From Chitinophaga japonensis (GTDB lineage Bacteria; Bacteroidota; Bacteroidia; Chitinophagales; Chitinophagaceae), in the NCBI RefSeq assembly GCF_007830125.1, contig NZ_VLLG01000004.1:794326-858325 (forward strand): a stretch of DNA of 64,000 nt, given 5' to 3'. The position numbers and the translations under genes were made by a program. The notes under the pieces were generated by a model. That model ran no database searches. It was given only the letters and a program-made list of their open reading frames with translations, and had not been told where the DNA came from. This document shows, piece after piece, positions 42,684-52,911 of the stretch. Numbering within the stretch: the first letter of the stretch is position 1; every line of letters starts with the position of its first letter.

Positions 42684-43346
42684 CTACTCCACTCTCCCCG
42701 CTCCCGTATAATACCGCCTCCAGTAGGTCTCATTCAGGTCGCTGATCATCACGCCGGAGCTGGTGGAGGCATGCACAAACCGGTCGTTCTCCAGGTACAC
42801 GCCCACGTGCGACACCCGTTTACGGCCGATGCTGAAGAACACCAGATCGCCCTCCCGCAGCTCGTTCCGGGAGCGCAGCTTTTTCACATGCTCATACATC
42901 TGGTAGGAGCTGCCCATCAGGTTTTGCCGGAAAACGGCCGACATCAGCGTATTCACAAAAGCGGAACAGTCGATCCCCTGCTTGGATTTGCCCCCATAAC
43001 GGTACGGAGTGCCCCACCAGTCCTCAATAAAATGATACAGGCGGGCATTGCGCACCTCCTCCACGGCCACATCCAGCAGTTGTGCATACTTGAACTGCCA
43101 GGCCTGGGCATTTTCCAGTTCCGCGCTGCCCGCGGAGCTGGCCATGCTGCCGGCATTACTTTTCCGGCTCACACGGGCCGACCCGTTGTTGCTCCGGTTC
43201 AGCGTAATATCGTCCAGGAACTCTACCTGTCCTTTGCCGGAGGAGGCGGACCTGTTGGCGGCAGACTTTCTGGTGGAAGAACAGGAACTTAGTGCAAATA
43301 CACCTGTCAAAGCAGTGATCCAGAAAATTCCGTTTCTCACGTCCAT
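42684..43346 (-). CDS. NlpC/P60 (C40) peptidoglycan endopeptidase lipoprotein
   Basis: 220 residues. Lipoprotein signal with LSSC lipobox (Cys22), then a Ser/Asn-rich linker to about residue 75. The C40 domain has Cys127 in GIDCSAF, His180 in VSHVGVYL and a distal His in RFVHAS. These enzymes cut D-Glu-DAP-type links in peptidoglycan peptides. It acts in the periplasm on the inner side of the outer membrane or the cell wall. Divergent from dnaE with a 194-base gap, and may be co-transcribed with the adhesin-like gene 23 bases downstream. Confidence 0.92.
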   Translation of the reverse strand: MDVRNGIFWITALTGVFALSSCSSTRKSAANRSASSGKGQVEFLDDITLNRSNNGSARVSRKSNAGSMASSAGSAELENAQAWQFKYAQLLDVAVEEVRNARLYHFIEDWWGTPYRYGGKSKQGIDCSAFVNTLMSAVFRQNLMGSSYQMYEHVKKLRSRNELREGDLVFFSIGRKRVSHVGVYLENDRFVHASTSSGVMISDLNETYWRRYYTGAGRVE

Positions 43347-43540
43347 AAGCAGCGGTTAATAAGTTTGCGCGAAGTTAATGATTATATCTAATATGTTTAG
43401 CCCCCCAACAACCGGTACTGGCGGCCGCAGGCAGGCAGCTACACTGCTAAACGCAGCCCTGTGGAAAAACATTTTACAACGGGACGTTTTTTTATAGGAT
43501 TTTTGCACCGTAAGGACAGACCGTAAAAAGTGATTAAGAC

Positions 43541-46500
43541 ATGCAATTCTCCCACCTGCACGTACATACGCAATATTCCCTGCTGGATGGAGCAGCAGAT
43601 ATTAAATCCCTCTATAAAAAGGCCATGGCCGATAACATGCCGGCCCTGGCCATTACAGACCATGGCAACATGTTCGGCGTGTTCCAGTTTGTGGCAGAAG
43701 CATACAATAACCGCCTGAACCCCGCTGACCCGAAGGACAAACGGCTGAAAGTAAAGCCCATTGTAGGTTGTGAGTTTTACCTGGTAGAGAACCGGCACAA
43801 GCGCTCCTTTACCCGCGAAGAAAAGGACCTGCGCTACCACCAGGTGCTGCTGGCCAAGAACGAACAGGGCTACCGCAACCTCATCAAGCTCTGCTCAATG
43901 GGCTATATTGAAGGGCTGTACGGCAAATATCCCCGTATAGACAAGGAGCTGATCCTCCAATACCACGAAGGGCTCATCGCCACCACCTGCTGCCTGGGCG
44001 CCTCCGTGCCCAAAACCATCCTTAAGAAAGGCGAAGAGGCCGGCGAGGAGGAATTCAAATGGTGGCTGAACATCTTCGGCGAGGACTTTTACGTGGAAAT
44101 GCAGCGCCATGGCATACCCGAGCAGGACAAGGTGAACGAGTCCCTGCTGCGCTATGCCGCCAAACACAATGTAAAGATCATTGCCTCCAACGACTCCCAC
44201 TACGTAGACCAGGAAGACGCCAACGCGCATGACATCCTGCTCTGCATCAACACCGGCGAAAAGAAAAGCACGCCCTCCATCAAGGAGTTCGCGGACGACG
44301 ACGTATCCATGAAGAACAGGCGTTTCGCCTTCTATAACGACCAGTTCTATTTCAAGACCGGGGACGAAATGGCAAAGCTCTTCCACGACCTGCCCCAGGC
44401 TATCGATAATACCAACGAGATAGTGGACAAGGTGGAGCTGCTGGACCTGAAAAAGGATATCCTGCTGCCCAACTTCCCCATACCGCCGGAGTTCTTCACC
44501 CAGGACCAGTACCTGCGCCACCTCACGTTTGAAGGCGCCCGCCAGCGTTACCAGGAAATGACGCCGGAAGTAGAAGAGCGCCTCAACTTCGAGCTGCAGG
44601 TAATCGAGAACATGGGCTTTGCCGGCTACTTCCTGATCGTATCGGACTTCATCAAGGCCGGCCGCGACCTGGGCGTGTTCATCGGTCCCGGTCGTGGTTC
44701 GGCTGCCGGCTCTGCCGTAGCCTATTGCATCGGCATTACCAATATTGATCCCATTAAATACAATCTCCTGTTCGAACGTTTCCTGAACCCGGAACGTAAG
44801 AGCATGCCCGATATTGACACGGACTTTGACGACGAAGGCCGCCAGAAGGTGATCGACTACGTAGTGCAGAAATATGGTCGCAACCAGGTGGCCCAGATCA
44901 TCACCTACGGTACCATGGCCGCCAAAATGAGCATCAAGGACGTAGCCCGCGTAATGGACCTCCCCCTGCCGGAGAGCAATGCCCTGGCCAAGCTGGTGCC
45001 GGAAAAGCCGGGCATACAACTGGACCGTATTTTCAACGCTCCCCTGGACGGGGAAAAGAGCCTGTCCGAAAAAGAGGCCCTCGGCGCGGAAGAGCTGGAA
45101 AATGTAAGAAAGCTGCGGGAGCTGATCAAAGGCGAAGACCTGGCCGGCGAAGTGCTCCGCGAGGCCTGCGTGCTGGAAGGCTCCGTGCGTAACACCGGCA
45201 TACATGCCGCCGGTATCATCATCGCCCCGAAAGACCTTTCCGAGCTGATACCCGTATCCACCGCCAGGGACTCCGACCTGCTGGTGACCCAGTTTGAAGG
45301 CAGCATCATCGAAAGCGCCGGCGTTATTAAAATGGACTTCCTGGGCCTGAAAACCCTCACCATTATCAAAGGTGCACTGGAGCTGATCAAACAGAACCAC
45401 GGCGTGGAGATCAGCATCGACGATATTCCGCTGGACGATACCAAGACCTACGAGCTGTACCAGAAAGGCGAAACCAACGGTACATTCCAGTTTGAGTCGC
45501 CCGGCATGCAGAAATACCTCCGTGAGCTGAAACCTGACCGGTTTGACGACCTGATCGCCATGAACGCCCTGTACCGCCCGGGGCCGCTGGAGTACATCCC
45601 TACCTTTATCCGCCGTAAGCATGGCCTGGAGCCCGTGCAGTACGACCTGGCGGAAATGGAGGAATACCTGAGCGATACCTACGGTATTACCGTGTACCAG
45701 GAACAGGTGATGCTGCTGAGCCAGAAGCTGGCCGGCTTCTCCAAGGGAGATGCGGACATCCTGCGGAAGGCCATGGGTAAAAAGCAGAAAGCCGTGCTGG
45801 ACAAAATGAAGTCGCAGTTCATGGAAGGCTGCGCCAAAAACGGCCACGATCCCAAGGTATGCGACAAGGTGTGGACGGACTGGGAAGCATTCGCCTCCTA
45901 CGCCTTTAACAAGTCGCACTCCACCTGCTACGCCTTCGTGGCTTACCAGACCGCTTACCTGAAGGCCCACTACCCGGCGGAATACATGGCGGCGGTGCTG
46001 AACAACGCCAGCAATATAGAAAAGATCACCTTCTTTATGGAAGAGTGTAAACGCATGGGCATAGACGTATTGCCGCCGGATGTGAATGAGTCTTTCAAAG
46101 GCTTTGCAGTGAATAAGCAGGGACAGGTACGTTTTGGCCTGGCCGGCCTGAAAGGCGTGGGCGAAGCCGCCATTGAGAACCTGCTGGAAGAACGGCAGCA
46201 GAACGGTGCCTATACCAGCATTTTTGACCTGATCAAACGGGTGAACCAGCGGGCTGTGAACAAGAAGTCACTGGAAGCCCTGGCCATGTCCGGCGCTTTT
46301 GACTGCTTCCCGGCCCTGCACCGCGCCCAGTATTTCAATAAGGCTGAAGGCGAGAATATGACCGGGCTGGACAAGATCATCAGGTTCGGCAACCAGGTAT
46401 CCGCCGGCGCCCAGTCCGTAGGCAGCCTCTTTGGTATGGACGAGCTGCCGGACGTGGAACCGCCCAAGATCCCCCCCTGCGATCCCTGGCCCCTGATCAT

Positions 46501-47179
46501 GAAGCTGAATAATGAGCGGGACGTAACCGGCATTTATATTTCCGGCCACCCCCTGGACGATTACCGCTTTGAAAGCAGGTATTATAACATGAATACCGTG
46601 CAGGAGCTGGTGGAGTACCAGGCGGAGATCACCGCCCCGGGCGGCGGAGGCCGCGGACGGGAGCGCAATTTCCGCCTGGCCGTATACGTCACAAATGCCC
46701 AGGAAAGGATATCGCGCAACAACCGGCAGTTCGGTATTATGACCATCGAGGATTATACCGGTAAATTCGAATTTGCCCTGTGGAGCGAAGATTTTATCCG
46801 TTTTGCCCCCTACCTGAAAAGCGGGCTCTGCCTGTTTATTAACGGCGGCTTCAAGCCCAAGCGCTTCAATGACCAGGAGTATGAATTCAAGGTAGGCAGC
46901 ATACAATTACTGCAGGAGGTGAAGAAAACGCATACCAAACAGATCTGCCTGGTGACCATGCCCAAGTTCATTACCCGGGAAGTAGTGGATTTCCTCTGCG
47001 ACAATGCAGGCAAGTACCCGGGCGCCAGCGAGCTGTACCTGCAACTGATAGACCGGGACAAAGAGCTGACGGTAAAGCTGCATACCTTTAACCGGCACAT
47101 TGAGATGAATGACGAACTGGCGCAGTTTTTGGCAAAACAGCCGGATATTGATGTGTATATAGAAACAATCAATAAGTAA
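43541..47179 (+). CDS. dnaE: DNA polymerase III alpha subunit
   Basis: 1212 residues, the length of DnaE1-type replicative polymerases. The N-terminal PHP domain starts SHLHVHTQYSLLDG with its metal-site His cluster. The C-family catalytic acidic motif PDIDTDFDDEGR lies near residues 422-433. The thumb/fingers include GPGRGSAAGSAVAY and the MNALYRPGP block. Helix-hairpin-helix DNA-binding region around 900 (GLAGLKGVGEAAIENLL), and an OB-fold near 1050-1120 (RNFRLAVYVTNAQERISRN). Core replication enzyme in the cytoplasm; single gene transcript with trxA following at 89 bases. Confidence 0.97.
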   Translation: MQFSHLHVHTQYSLLDGAADIKSLYKKAMADNMPALAITDHGNMFGVFQFVAEAYNNRLNPADPKDKRLKVKPIVGCEFYLVENRHKRSFTREEKDLRYHQVLLAKNEQGYRNLIKLCSMGYIEGLYGKYPRIDKELILQYHEGLIATTCCLGASVPKTILKKGEEAGEEEFKWWLNIFGEDFYVEMQRHGIPEQDKVNESLLRYAAKHNVKIIASNDSHYVDQEDANAHDILLCINTGEKKSTPSIKEFADDDVSMKNRRFAFYNDQFYFKTGDEMAKLFHDLPQAIDNTNEIVDKVELLDLKKDILLPNFPIPPEFFTQDQYLRHLTFEGARQRYQEMTPEVEERLNFELQVIENMGFAGYFLIVSDFIKAGRDLGVFIGPGRGSAAGSAVAYCIGITNIDPIKYNLLFERFLNPERKSMPDIDTDFDDEGRQKVIDYVVQKYGRNQVAQIITYGTMAAKMSIKDVARVMDLPLPESNALAKLVPEKPGIQLDRIFNAPLDGEKSLSEKEALGAEELENVRKLRELIKGEDLAGEVLREACVLEGSVRNTGIHAAGIIIAPKDLSELIPVSTARDSDLLVTQFEGSIIESAGVIKMDFLGLKTLTIIKGALELIKQNHGVEISIDDIPLDDTKTYELYQKGETNGTFQFESPGMQKYLRELKPDRFDDLIAMNALYRPGPLEYIPTFIRRKHGLEPVQYDLAEMEEYLSDTYGITVYQEQVMLLSQKLAGFSKGDADILRKAMGKKQKAVLDKMKSQFMEGCAKNGHDPKVCDKVWTDWEAFASYAFNKSHSTCYAFVAYQTAYLKAHYPAEYMAAVLNNASNIEKITFFMEECKRMGIDVLPPDVNESFKGFAVNKQGQVRFGLAGLKGVGEAAIENLLEERQQNGAYTSIFDLIKRVNQRAVNKKSLEALAMSGAFDCFPALHRAQYFNKAEGENMTGLDKIIRFGNQVSAGAQSVGSLFGMDELPDVEPPKIPPCDPWPLIMKLNNERDVTGIYISGHPLDDYRFESRYYNMNTVQELVEYQAEITAPGGGGRGRERNFRLAVYVTNAQERISRNNRQFGIMTIEDYTGKFEFALWSEDFIRFAPYLKSGLCLFINGGFKPKRFNDQEYEFKVGSIQLLQEVKKTHTKQICLVTMPKFITREVVDFLCDNAGKYPGASELYLQLIDRDKELTVKLHTFNRHIEMNDELAQFLAKQPDIDVYIETINK

Positions 47180-47268
47180 GGTGTCAAAAATGCAGTAATT
47201 TGCATGCGGATCATTTTTTGAAGAAATAAGAAAGAGGTAAGAATATTAAAACCTTAAATAAAAAAACA

Positions 47269-47586
47269 ATGGCTTTAGAATTCACTGATTCCAACTTCCA
47301 GACAGAAGTATTAAGCTCTGATAAATTGAGTGTGATCGATTTCTGGGCGGAATGGTGCGGTCCCTGTCGCGCGATAGGTCCCGTTATCGAAGATCTGTCT
47401 AAGGATTATGCCGGAAAGGTAAATATAGGCAAGGTAAATGTGGACCAGAATCCGCAGTTATCCATCAACTACGGTATCACCAGCATACCGGCCATCCTGT
47501 TCATTAAAGGTGGCCAGGTGGTGGACAAGCAGGTGGGTGCAGCTCCCCGGTCCGTACTGGAAAAGAAAATTCAGGCAAACCTGTAA
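47269..47586 (+). CDS. trxA: thioredoxin
   Basis: 105 residues, the full length of a thioredoxin. The redox site WCGPC is at 29-33 (Cys30, Cys33), preceded by VIDFWAE, and the cis-proline turn is in GITSIPAILFIKGGQ. It reduces cytoplasmic disulfides with thioredoxin reductase. A terminator follows at 47611-47646, and a transcript of its own is likely. Confidence 0.97.
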   Translation: MALEFTDSNFQTEVLSSDKLSVIDFWAEWCGPCRAIGPVIEDLSKDYAGKVNIGKVNVDQNPQLSINYGITSIPAILFIKGGQVVDKQVGAAPRSVLEKKIQANL

Positions 47587-47610
47587 ATATAGTTTACATC
47601 AACGGCAGTA

Positions 47611-47646
47611 CAAGGTCCCGGCAAAGTTCCGGGACCTTGCTGTTTT
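47611..47646 (+). terminator. rho-independent terminator of trxA
   Basis: CAAGGTCCCGG (47611-47621) and CCGGGACCTTG (47629-47639) form a perfect 11-base stem with a 7-base loop, followed by CTGTTTT. It is 25 bases past the trxA stop codon. Confidence 0.9.
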
Positions 47647-47706
47647 ATGGGGCAGCGGGCAACCGGACTAATTTTTGTAGCTTCCTTACAGCTAAACGGT
47701 ACGCCC

Positions 47707-48768
47707 ATGCAACAGCAAACACTCACGCAACACTTTCCCGAAAATGAATTGCAGGACCTGCTGCACCATACCTGCAAGGCCATTCCCAAGGAGCAGCTAC
47801 ACCTGCCCGGCCCTACTTTCTTTGAGAATATCTTCCTGCCCAGCAACCGCTCCCCGCAGGTATTGCGGAGCCTGGGCGCCATTTTTCGGCACGGCCGGCT
47901 GGCCGGCACCGGTTACGCCTCCATACTGCCGGTAGACCAGGATATAGAGCACAGCGCAGGCAGCGCCTTTGCGCCCAATCCCATCTACTTTGATCCCGAA
48001 AATATACTGAAGCTGGCGGTGGAAGGCGGCTGCAATGCCGTGACTACCACCTTTGGCAACCTGGCCCTGTTTTCCCGCACCTATGCCCATAAGATACCTT
48101 TTATAGTAAAGATCAATCATAACGAGCTGCTCTCCTATCCCACCAAATATGACCAGGTGATGTTCGGCTCCGTGCGGGAGGCCTGGAACCTGGGCGCGGC
48201 GGCCGTGGGCGCTACCATCTATTTCGGCAGCCCGGAATCTTCCCGGCAGATCGTGGAAGTAGCGCAGGCTTTTGAAGAGGCCCATGCGCTGGGCATGGCC
48301 ACCATCCTGTGGTGCTACACCCGTAATAAAGCATTTGTAAAGGATGGCAAAGACTATCATACCGCCGCCGACCTCACGGGGCAGGCTAACCACCTGGGCG
48401 CCACCATACAGGCAGACCTGGTAAAGCAGAAGCTGCCGGAAACCAACGGCGGCTTTACCGCCATACAGTTCGGGAAATCCCACCCGGCCATGTATGACCA
48501 GCTTACCACCACGCATCCCATAGACCTGTGCCGCTACCAGGTGCTGAACGGGTATGCCGGCCGCATAGGGCTGATCAACTCCGGCGGGGAATCCCAAGGG
48601 GAAAAAGACCTTACAGAAGCGCTACGCGCGGCCATCATCAACAAACGTGCGGGCGGCACCGGGCTTATCCTGGGCCGCAAAGCCTTCCAGCGCCCCTTCA
48701 AAGAAGGCGTAGCGCTGCTGCAGGCCGTGCAGGATGTGTATTTGGATAAGGAGATTACGATAGCGTAG
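47707..48768 (+). CDS. fbaB: class I fructose-bisphosphate aldolase
   Basis: 353 residues from the ATG at 47707; the frame is open earlier through the trxA terminator. The DhnA/FbaB-type barrel has [13 protein letters not shown] near 73-85, the phosphate-side [15 protein letters not shown], and [18 protein letters not shown] with Lys240 in the position of the Schiff-base lysine of E. coli FbaB. The reaction is reversible cleavage of fructose-1,6-bisphosphate to DHAP and GAP in glycolysis/gluconeogenesis. No metal site of class II type is seen. Single gene. Confidence 0.88.
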   Translation: MQQQTLTQHFPENELQDLLHHTCKAIPKEQLHLPGPTFFENIFLPSNRSPQVLRSLGAIFRHGRLAGTGYASILPVDQDIEHSAGSAFAPNPIYFDPENILKLAVEGGCNAVTTTFGNLALFSRTYAHKIPFIVKINHNELLSYPTKYDQVMFGSVREAWNLGAAAVGATIYFGSPESSRQIVEVAQAFEEAHALGMATILWCYTRNKAFVKDGKDYHTAADLTGQANHLGATIQADLVKQKLPETNGGFTAIQFGKSHPAMYDQLTTTHPIDLCRYQVLNGYAGRIGLINSGGESQGEKDLTEALRAAIINKRAGGTGLILGRKAFQRPFKEGVALLQAVQDVYLDKEITIA

Positions 48769-49020
48769 TTGCTGTTGTAAAAATAATACCTGTGCATGCA
48801 TACACTCCACATGCGAGCCCCCCAGCTCGATCAGTGCAACCTTCATGGATATCTCGTTCAATAGGTGATAGGATCGTAATTATGCAACAAATATAATATA
48901 TGTTATAATTTATGCCATTTTTGTTGTAAAAACCGGGAGCCGGGCAACAACTAATTGCTGAATCATGTATTTTCCGTTTTTATTCGCTGCGGATTTGTTT
49001 AATGCTATCTAAATCTAAAT

Positions 49021-50655
49021 ATGTCTTTTCATTGGTATAACCTGCTGCGTGGCGGCATAGGCATGGTATTTCTGATTGCTGTTTGCTATCTCCTGAGCAA
49101 CAACCGCCGGGCGGTGGACTGGAAGCTGGTAGGCATGGGCGTTTTTGCCCAGATCATGTTTGCCATGGGCGTGCTGAACACCCGTATAGGCGACCAGCCG
49201 GTGTTCTGGCTGGCCTTTGGCGTAATTGCGCTGTATACCGTGTTTAACCGGCTGAAGCGGGTAAAGGAAAAACCGCTGCATGCAGACGCAGTGAGCATTA
49301 TACTGGCCGTAGGCGTGCTGCTGGTATTCTTCCTCGGCATTATCCGCAGCACGCAGTTCCGGCTGCCCAACCTGGCCATTACGCTCAGCTTTGGCCTGCT
49401 CTGGCTGCTGTTATGGCTGCTGTTCAAACGGGACAAAATAGAGCTGATCAAGTGGAGCATACTGGCCATGTGCCTGGTGCTTACCGTAGCCGTATATACG
49501 AAATTATGCCCGCCGGACATCTTCCCTATCATCCTGCAAAAGATATCCGGCGCTTTTGTAGACCTGATCAACCTGAGCCACAAAGGCACGGAGTTCATAT
49601 TCGGCAACCTGGCGGACCCCAGCGGCAACTGGGCCTATATCTTTGCCGTGCAGGTACTGCCCAACATCATTTTCTTTGCGGCGCTATCCTCTATCCTGTA
49701 CTACCTGGGGGTGCTGCAGAAGATCGTATATGTGTTCGCGTACCTGCTCAACAAATTGAATATATCCGGCGCGGAAAGCCTGTCTACCGCCGCCAATATA
49801 TTCCTGGGGCAAACGGAAGCGCCGCTGATGATCCGTCCCTACCTGGAAGCCATGAACCGCTCGGAGATCCTCTGTATCATGATCGGCGGCATGGCCAATA
49901 CCGCCGGCAGCGTGCTGGCGGCCTACGTGGGCATGCTGGGCGGCACGGACCCGGTGCAGCAGAACTACTTTGCCCTGCACATGCTCAGCCAGTCCATTAT
50001 GAGTGCGCCGGCGGCCATTGTGGTGTCCAAGATATTATTCCCGCAAACGAACAAAGAACAGCTTTCCAAGGAGCTCGTGGTGTCTAAGGAAAAGCTGGGC
50101 GACAATTTCCTGGACGCACTTTCCCTGGGCACTACGGACGGCCTGAAGCTGGCCGTGAACGTAGGCGCCATGCTGCTGGTGTTTACCGCCATCATGTACG
50201 TGGCCAATGCCCTCATGGGATGGGTGGGCGGTATCACTGAGCTGAACAGCCAGGTGGCCAGCGCTACCGGCGGGCGCTACCAGGAGCTGTCCCTGCAGAT
50301 GATACTGGGCTATGTGTTTGCCCCGGTAGCCTGGCTGATCGGCGTGGCGCAGCAGGACATGGTGTCCGTGGGGCAGCTCCTGGGGGAAAAAACCATCCTG
50401 AACGAGTTTGTGGCCTACGTTTCCCTGGGTAATATGAAGGCCGCCAACCTCATACAGGACCCTAAATCCCTGCTGATAGCCACTTATGCGCTTTGCGGGT
50501 TCGCCAACTTTGCCTCCATCGGCATACAGATAGGCGGCATCAGCCAGCTTGCGCCCAACCAGCGGCGGAACCTGACGGAGCTGGGCGTAAAGGCCCTGGT
50601 AGGCGGCACCATTGCCTGCCTGATGTGCGGATGTATTGCAGGCGCGCTTTTATAA
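49021..50655 (+). CDS. concentrative nucleoside transporter (CNT family)
   Basis: 544 residues with about 13 membrane helices and an N-terminal extension compared with NupC. The family core is marked by IFLGQTEAPLMIRPYLEAMNRSEILCIM and the GMANTAGSVLAAYVGMLG re-entrant loop, then the C-terminal FAPVAWLIGV and YALCGFANFASIGIQIGGI segments. These bind nucleoside and Na+ or H+ in CNT transporters. It imports nucleosides, and the nucleoside phosphorylase at 20099 could use them, though the genes are not linked. Single gene, with a 252-base upstream gap that shows no other gene. Confidence 0.92.
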   Translation: MSFHWYNLLRGGIGMVFLIAVCYLLSNNRRAVDWKLVGMGVFAQIMFAMGVLNTRIGDQPVFWLAFGVIALYTVFNRLKRVKEKPLHADAVSIILAVGVLLVFFLGIIRSTQFRLPNLAITLSFGLLWLLLWLLFKRDKIELIKWSILAMCLVLTVAVYTKLCPPDIFPIILQKISGAFVDLINLSHKGTEFIFGNLADPSGNWAYIFAVQVLPNIIFFAALSSILYYLGVLQKIVYVFAYLLNKLNISGAESLSTAANIFLGQTEAPLMIRPYLEAMNRSEILCIMIGGMANTAGSVLAAYVGMLGGTDPVQQNYFALHMLSQSIMSAPAAIVVSKILFPQTNKEQLSKELVVSKEKLGDNFLDALSLGTTDGLKLAVNVGAMLLVFTAIMYVANALMGWVGGITELNSQVASATGGRYQELSLQMILGYVFAPVAWLIGVAQQDMVSVGQLLGEKTILNEFVAYVSLGNMKAANLIQDPKSLLIATYALCGFANFASIGIQIGGISQLAPNQRRNLTELGVKALVGGTIACLMCGCIAGALL

Positions 50656-50757
50656 GGGGTTAACGACCCACAACTGCTGTTCATCGATTCATATTGCAGG
50701 ATTCACGTTTTAACTTGTATCTTGTGATGTCAGATAGTAACCATAAAACAGAAACTA

Positions 50758-52911
50758 TTGCGTACGTTTACCCTGTTGCTCCTATGCTTATCATACCTCC
50801 TGCCGTTGCAGGCACAACGTACCTGCGCCACGGAAGATGCTATTCGTAATAAGATCAGGGAGTTCCCTTACCTGCAGCAACAACGCGAAGCGCTGGAGCT
50901 GCGCCTGCAGCAGGCCCTTTCCCAACAGCAACTGCTGCGCGGCGCCGCCGGCCCGGACGTTACCATTCCCGTAGTGGTGCACATCGTGCTGCCCGATCCT
51001 TCCATCGTGACCGACGCACAGGTGGCTTCCCAGGTAGCCGTGCTGAACGCGGACTACACCGGCACCAACCCGGACACCGTCAGCGTACCGGATGCCTGGA
51101 AAGAGCTGATCGGCAATACCGGCATTACCTTTTGCCTGGCGCAGCGCACGCCGGACGGTGATCCTGCCACCGGCATCGTGCGGGTAGCCAGCAATCATGC
51201 CCCCTTTAATGCCGGCACCAATGCAGCTTATGAAGTAAAATATACGGCCAGCGGCGGTTCCGATGCCTGGGACCCCGACCGTTACCTGAATATCTGGGTA
51301 TGCGAGCTGTCCAACAGCTACCTGGGCGTGGCCACCCCTCCGGGCAGCGCCTTCCCGGATGCAGAGCAGGGCGTAGTGGTGCTGTACTCCGCCTTCGGCA
51401 CTACCGGCACCGCTAGCGCTCCCTTTAACGGCGGCCGTACCGCCACCCACGAAGTGGGCCACTACTTTAACCTGCGCCATATCTGGGGCGATGATGATGG
51501 CAGCGGCTCCACGGCCCGCTGTACCCAGGACGACGGCGTGGACGATACCCCCCTGCAGGGCACGCGCACCTATGGCTGTCCCTCCTTTCCGCAAACGGAT
51601 ATCTGCACCAGCACGGCTCCGGGCTTTATGTTCATGAACTATATGGATTATACGGACGACGCCTGCATGCACCTGTTTACCACCGGACAGGCCACCCGTA
51701 TGCGCTTTGTACTGGACAACCTGCGCACCTCCCTGCTCAGCTCCGATGGCTGCCTGCCGGTGAACCTGAAGGCGAATGACGCTGGCATCACCAGCATCAG
51801 CACGCCGCAGGCGCAGATCTGCGACCCCGGTTTTACGCCGGTGGTAACGCTCAAGAACAGGGGCACGCAAACCCTGCAATCCGTACAGATCAGCTACCAG
51901 GTGGACGGCGGCACACCACAATCCTTCAACTGGACCGGCTCCCTGGCCGCCCTGGCGCAAACCTCCGTAGCGCTGCCGGCTGGTACCGCCGGCGATGGCT
52001 CCCATATCATTACCGCCTATACTACCCTGCCCAACGGGGTGGCAGATGAAGCGCCGGAAAATGATACCGCCCTGGACAGCTTCCGCTACTATACCCCCGC
52101 TACCCTGCCCCTGGCTGAAGGCTTTGAAGAAAGCATCCTGCCGCCGGACAGCAGTTGGGATCTCTGGAATCCCGACAACAGCTTTACCTGGGAGCTGACC
52201 CGGGACGCCGCCAGGTCCGGCAGCCAGTCCATCGTGATACGCAACCTGGGCTACGCCACCAACGGCGCTATAGACGACCTCTATTCCCCTGTGATCAATG
52301 TGCAGGGCTACGACTCCGTATTCCTGTTCTTTGATGTAGCAGCGGCTGTACAGTCCAGCCTCACGGCGGTGAATAATCCCTGGGACTCACTGCAGGTGCT
52401 GGTCACCACGGATTGCGGGCAAACGCTGGACAGCGTGTATGGCAAATGGGGTCCCAACCTCGTCACCCGTACCACGCCTACCGCTGAAGAATTTATACCT
52501 GCTGCCAGCGAATGGCGCAGGGACTCCGTGAACCTGACCCGTTTTATCCGCTTCGGGCAGTTCCGGCTGGTGTTCCGCAACATTTCCAATTTCGAGAACA
52601 ATATCTACCTGGATAATATCAACATCGTTTCCAAAACCGTCAACCCTTACCTGAAGGAACAGGGCTTCACCGTAACACCCAATCCCACCAGCAGTCAGGT
52701 ATTGGTGACCTTCCTCACCCCACCGGAAGACCTGGATGCCGTGGCGCTCTTTAACACCGCCGGGCAGCTCCTGGCACGGCAGTCCGCCAGCACCCTTGAC
52801 AGCAGCAACCGTCTCACCTTTGATTTGGTAAATGCGCCAAATGGTGTTTATTTTGTAACGTTAATTTACAGGAACAGGACAAAGACCGTTAAAATAATCA
52901 AGGTACAATGA
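50758..52911 (+). CDS. secreted M43-type (pappalysin-like) metalloprotease with T9SS type A domain
   Basis: 717 residues from a TTG start. The first residues (RTFTLLLLCLSYLLPLQAQ) form a Sec signal peptide, and no in-frame ATG precedes them. The catalytic domain has the zinc motif HEVGHYFNLRH (His231, Glu232, His235, His241) and the Met-turn MNYMDYTDDAC typical of M43. CARDB-like Ig and jelly-roll modules follow, and the last 75 residues (VTPNPTSSQVLV...APNGVYFVTLI...KTVKIIKV) are a type IX secretion sorting domain. Exported and processed at the outer membrane. It overlaps the mqnE start by 4 bases. Confidence 0.9.
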   Translation: MRTFTLLLLCLSYLLPLQAQRTCATEDAIRNKIREFPYLQQQREALELRLQQALSQQQLLRGAAGPDVTIPVVVHIVLPDPSIVTDAQVASQVAVLNADYTGTNPDTVSVPDAWKELIGNTGITFCLAQRTPDGDPATGIVRVASNHAPFNAGTNAAYEVKYTASGGSDAWDPDRYLNIWVCELSNSYLGVATPPGSAFPDAEQGVVVLYSAFGTTGTASAPFNGGRTATHEVGHYFNLRHIWGDDDGSGSTARCTQDDGVDDTPLQGTRTYGCPSFPQTDICTSTAPGFMFMNYMDYTDDACMHLFTTGQATRMRFVLDNLRTSLLSSDGCLPVNLKANDAGITSISTPQAQICDPGFTPVVTLKNRGTQTLQSVQISYQVDGGTPQSFNWTGSLAALAQTSVALPAGTAGDGSHIITAYTTLPNGVADEAPENDTALDSFRYYTPATLPLAEGFEESILPPDSSWDLWNPDNSFTWELTRDAARSGSQSIVIRNLGYATNGAIDDLYSPVINVQGYDSVFLFFDVAAAVQSSLTAVNNPWDSLQVLVTTDCGQTLDSVYGKWGPNLVTRTTPTAEEFIPAASEWRRDSVNLTRFIRFGQFRLVFRNISNFENNIYLDNINIVSKTVNPYLKEQGFTVTPNPTSSQVLVTFLTPPEDLDAVALFNTAGQLLARQSASTLDSSNRLTFDLVNAPNGVYFVTLIYRNRTKTVKIIKVQ

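Noticed and set aside
47647-47706. N-terminal extension of the class I aldolase
   Set aside because: The GTG start at 47647 follows the trxA terminator at once and adds residues not seen in the family. The ATG at 47707 is the usual start.
48769-49020. Small gene or RNA between the aldolase and nucleoside transporter genes
   Set aside because: The 252-base gap is AT-rich with short broken frames. A GTTGT...ACAAC pair exists, but there is no convincing structure or promoter.
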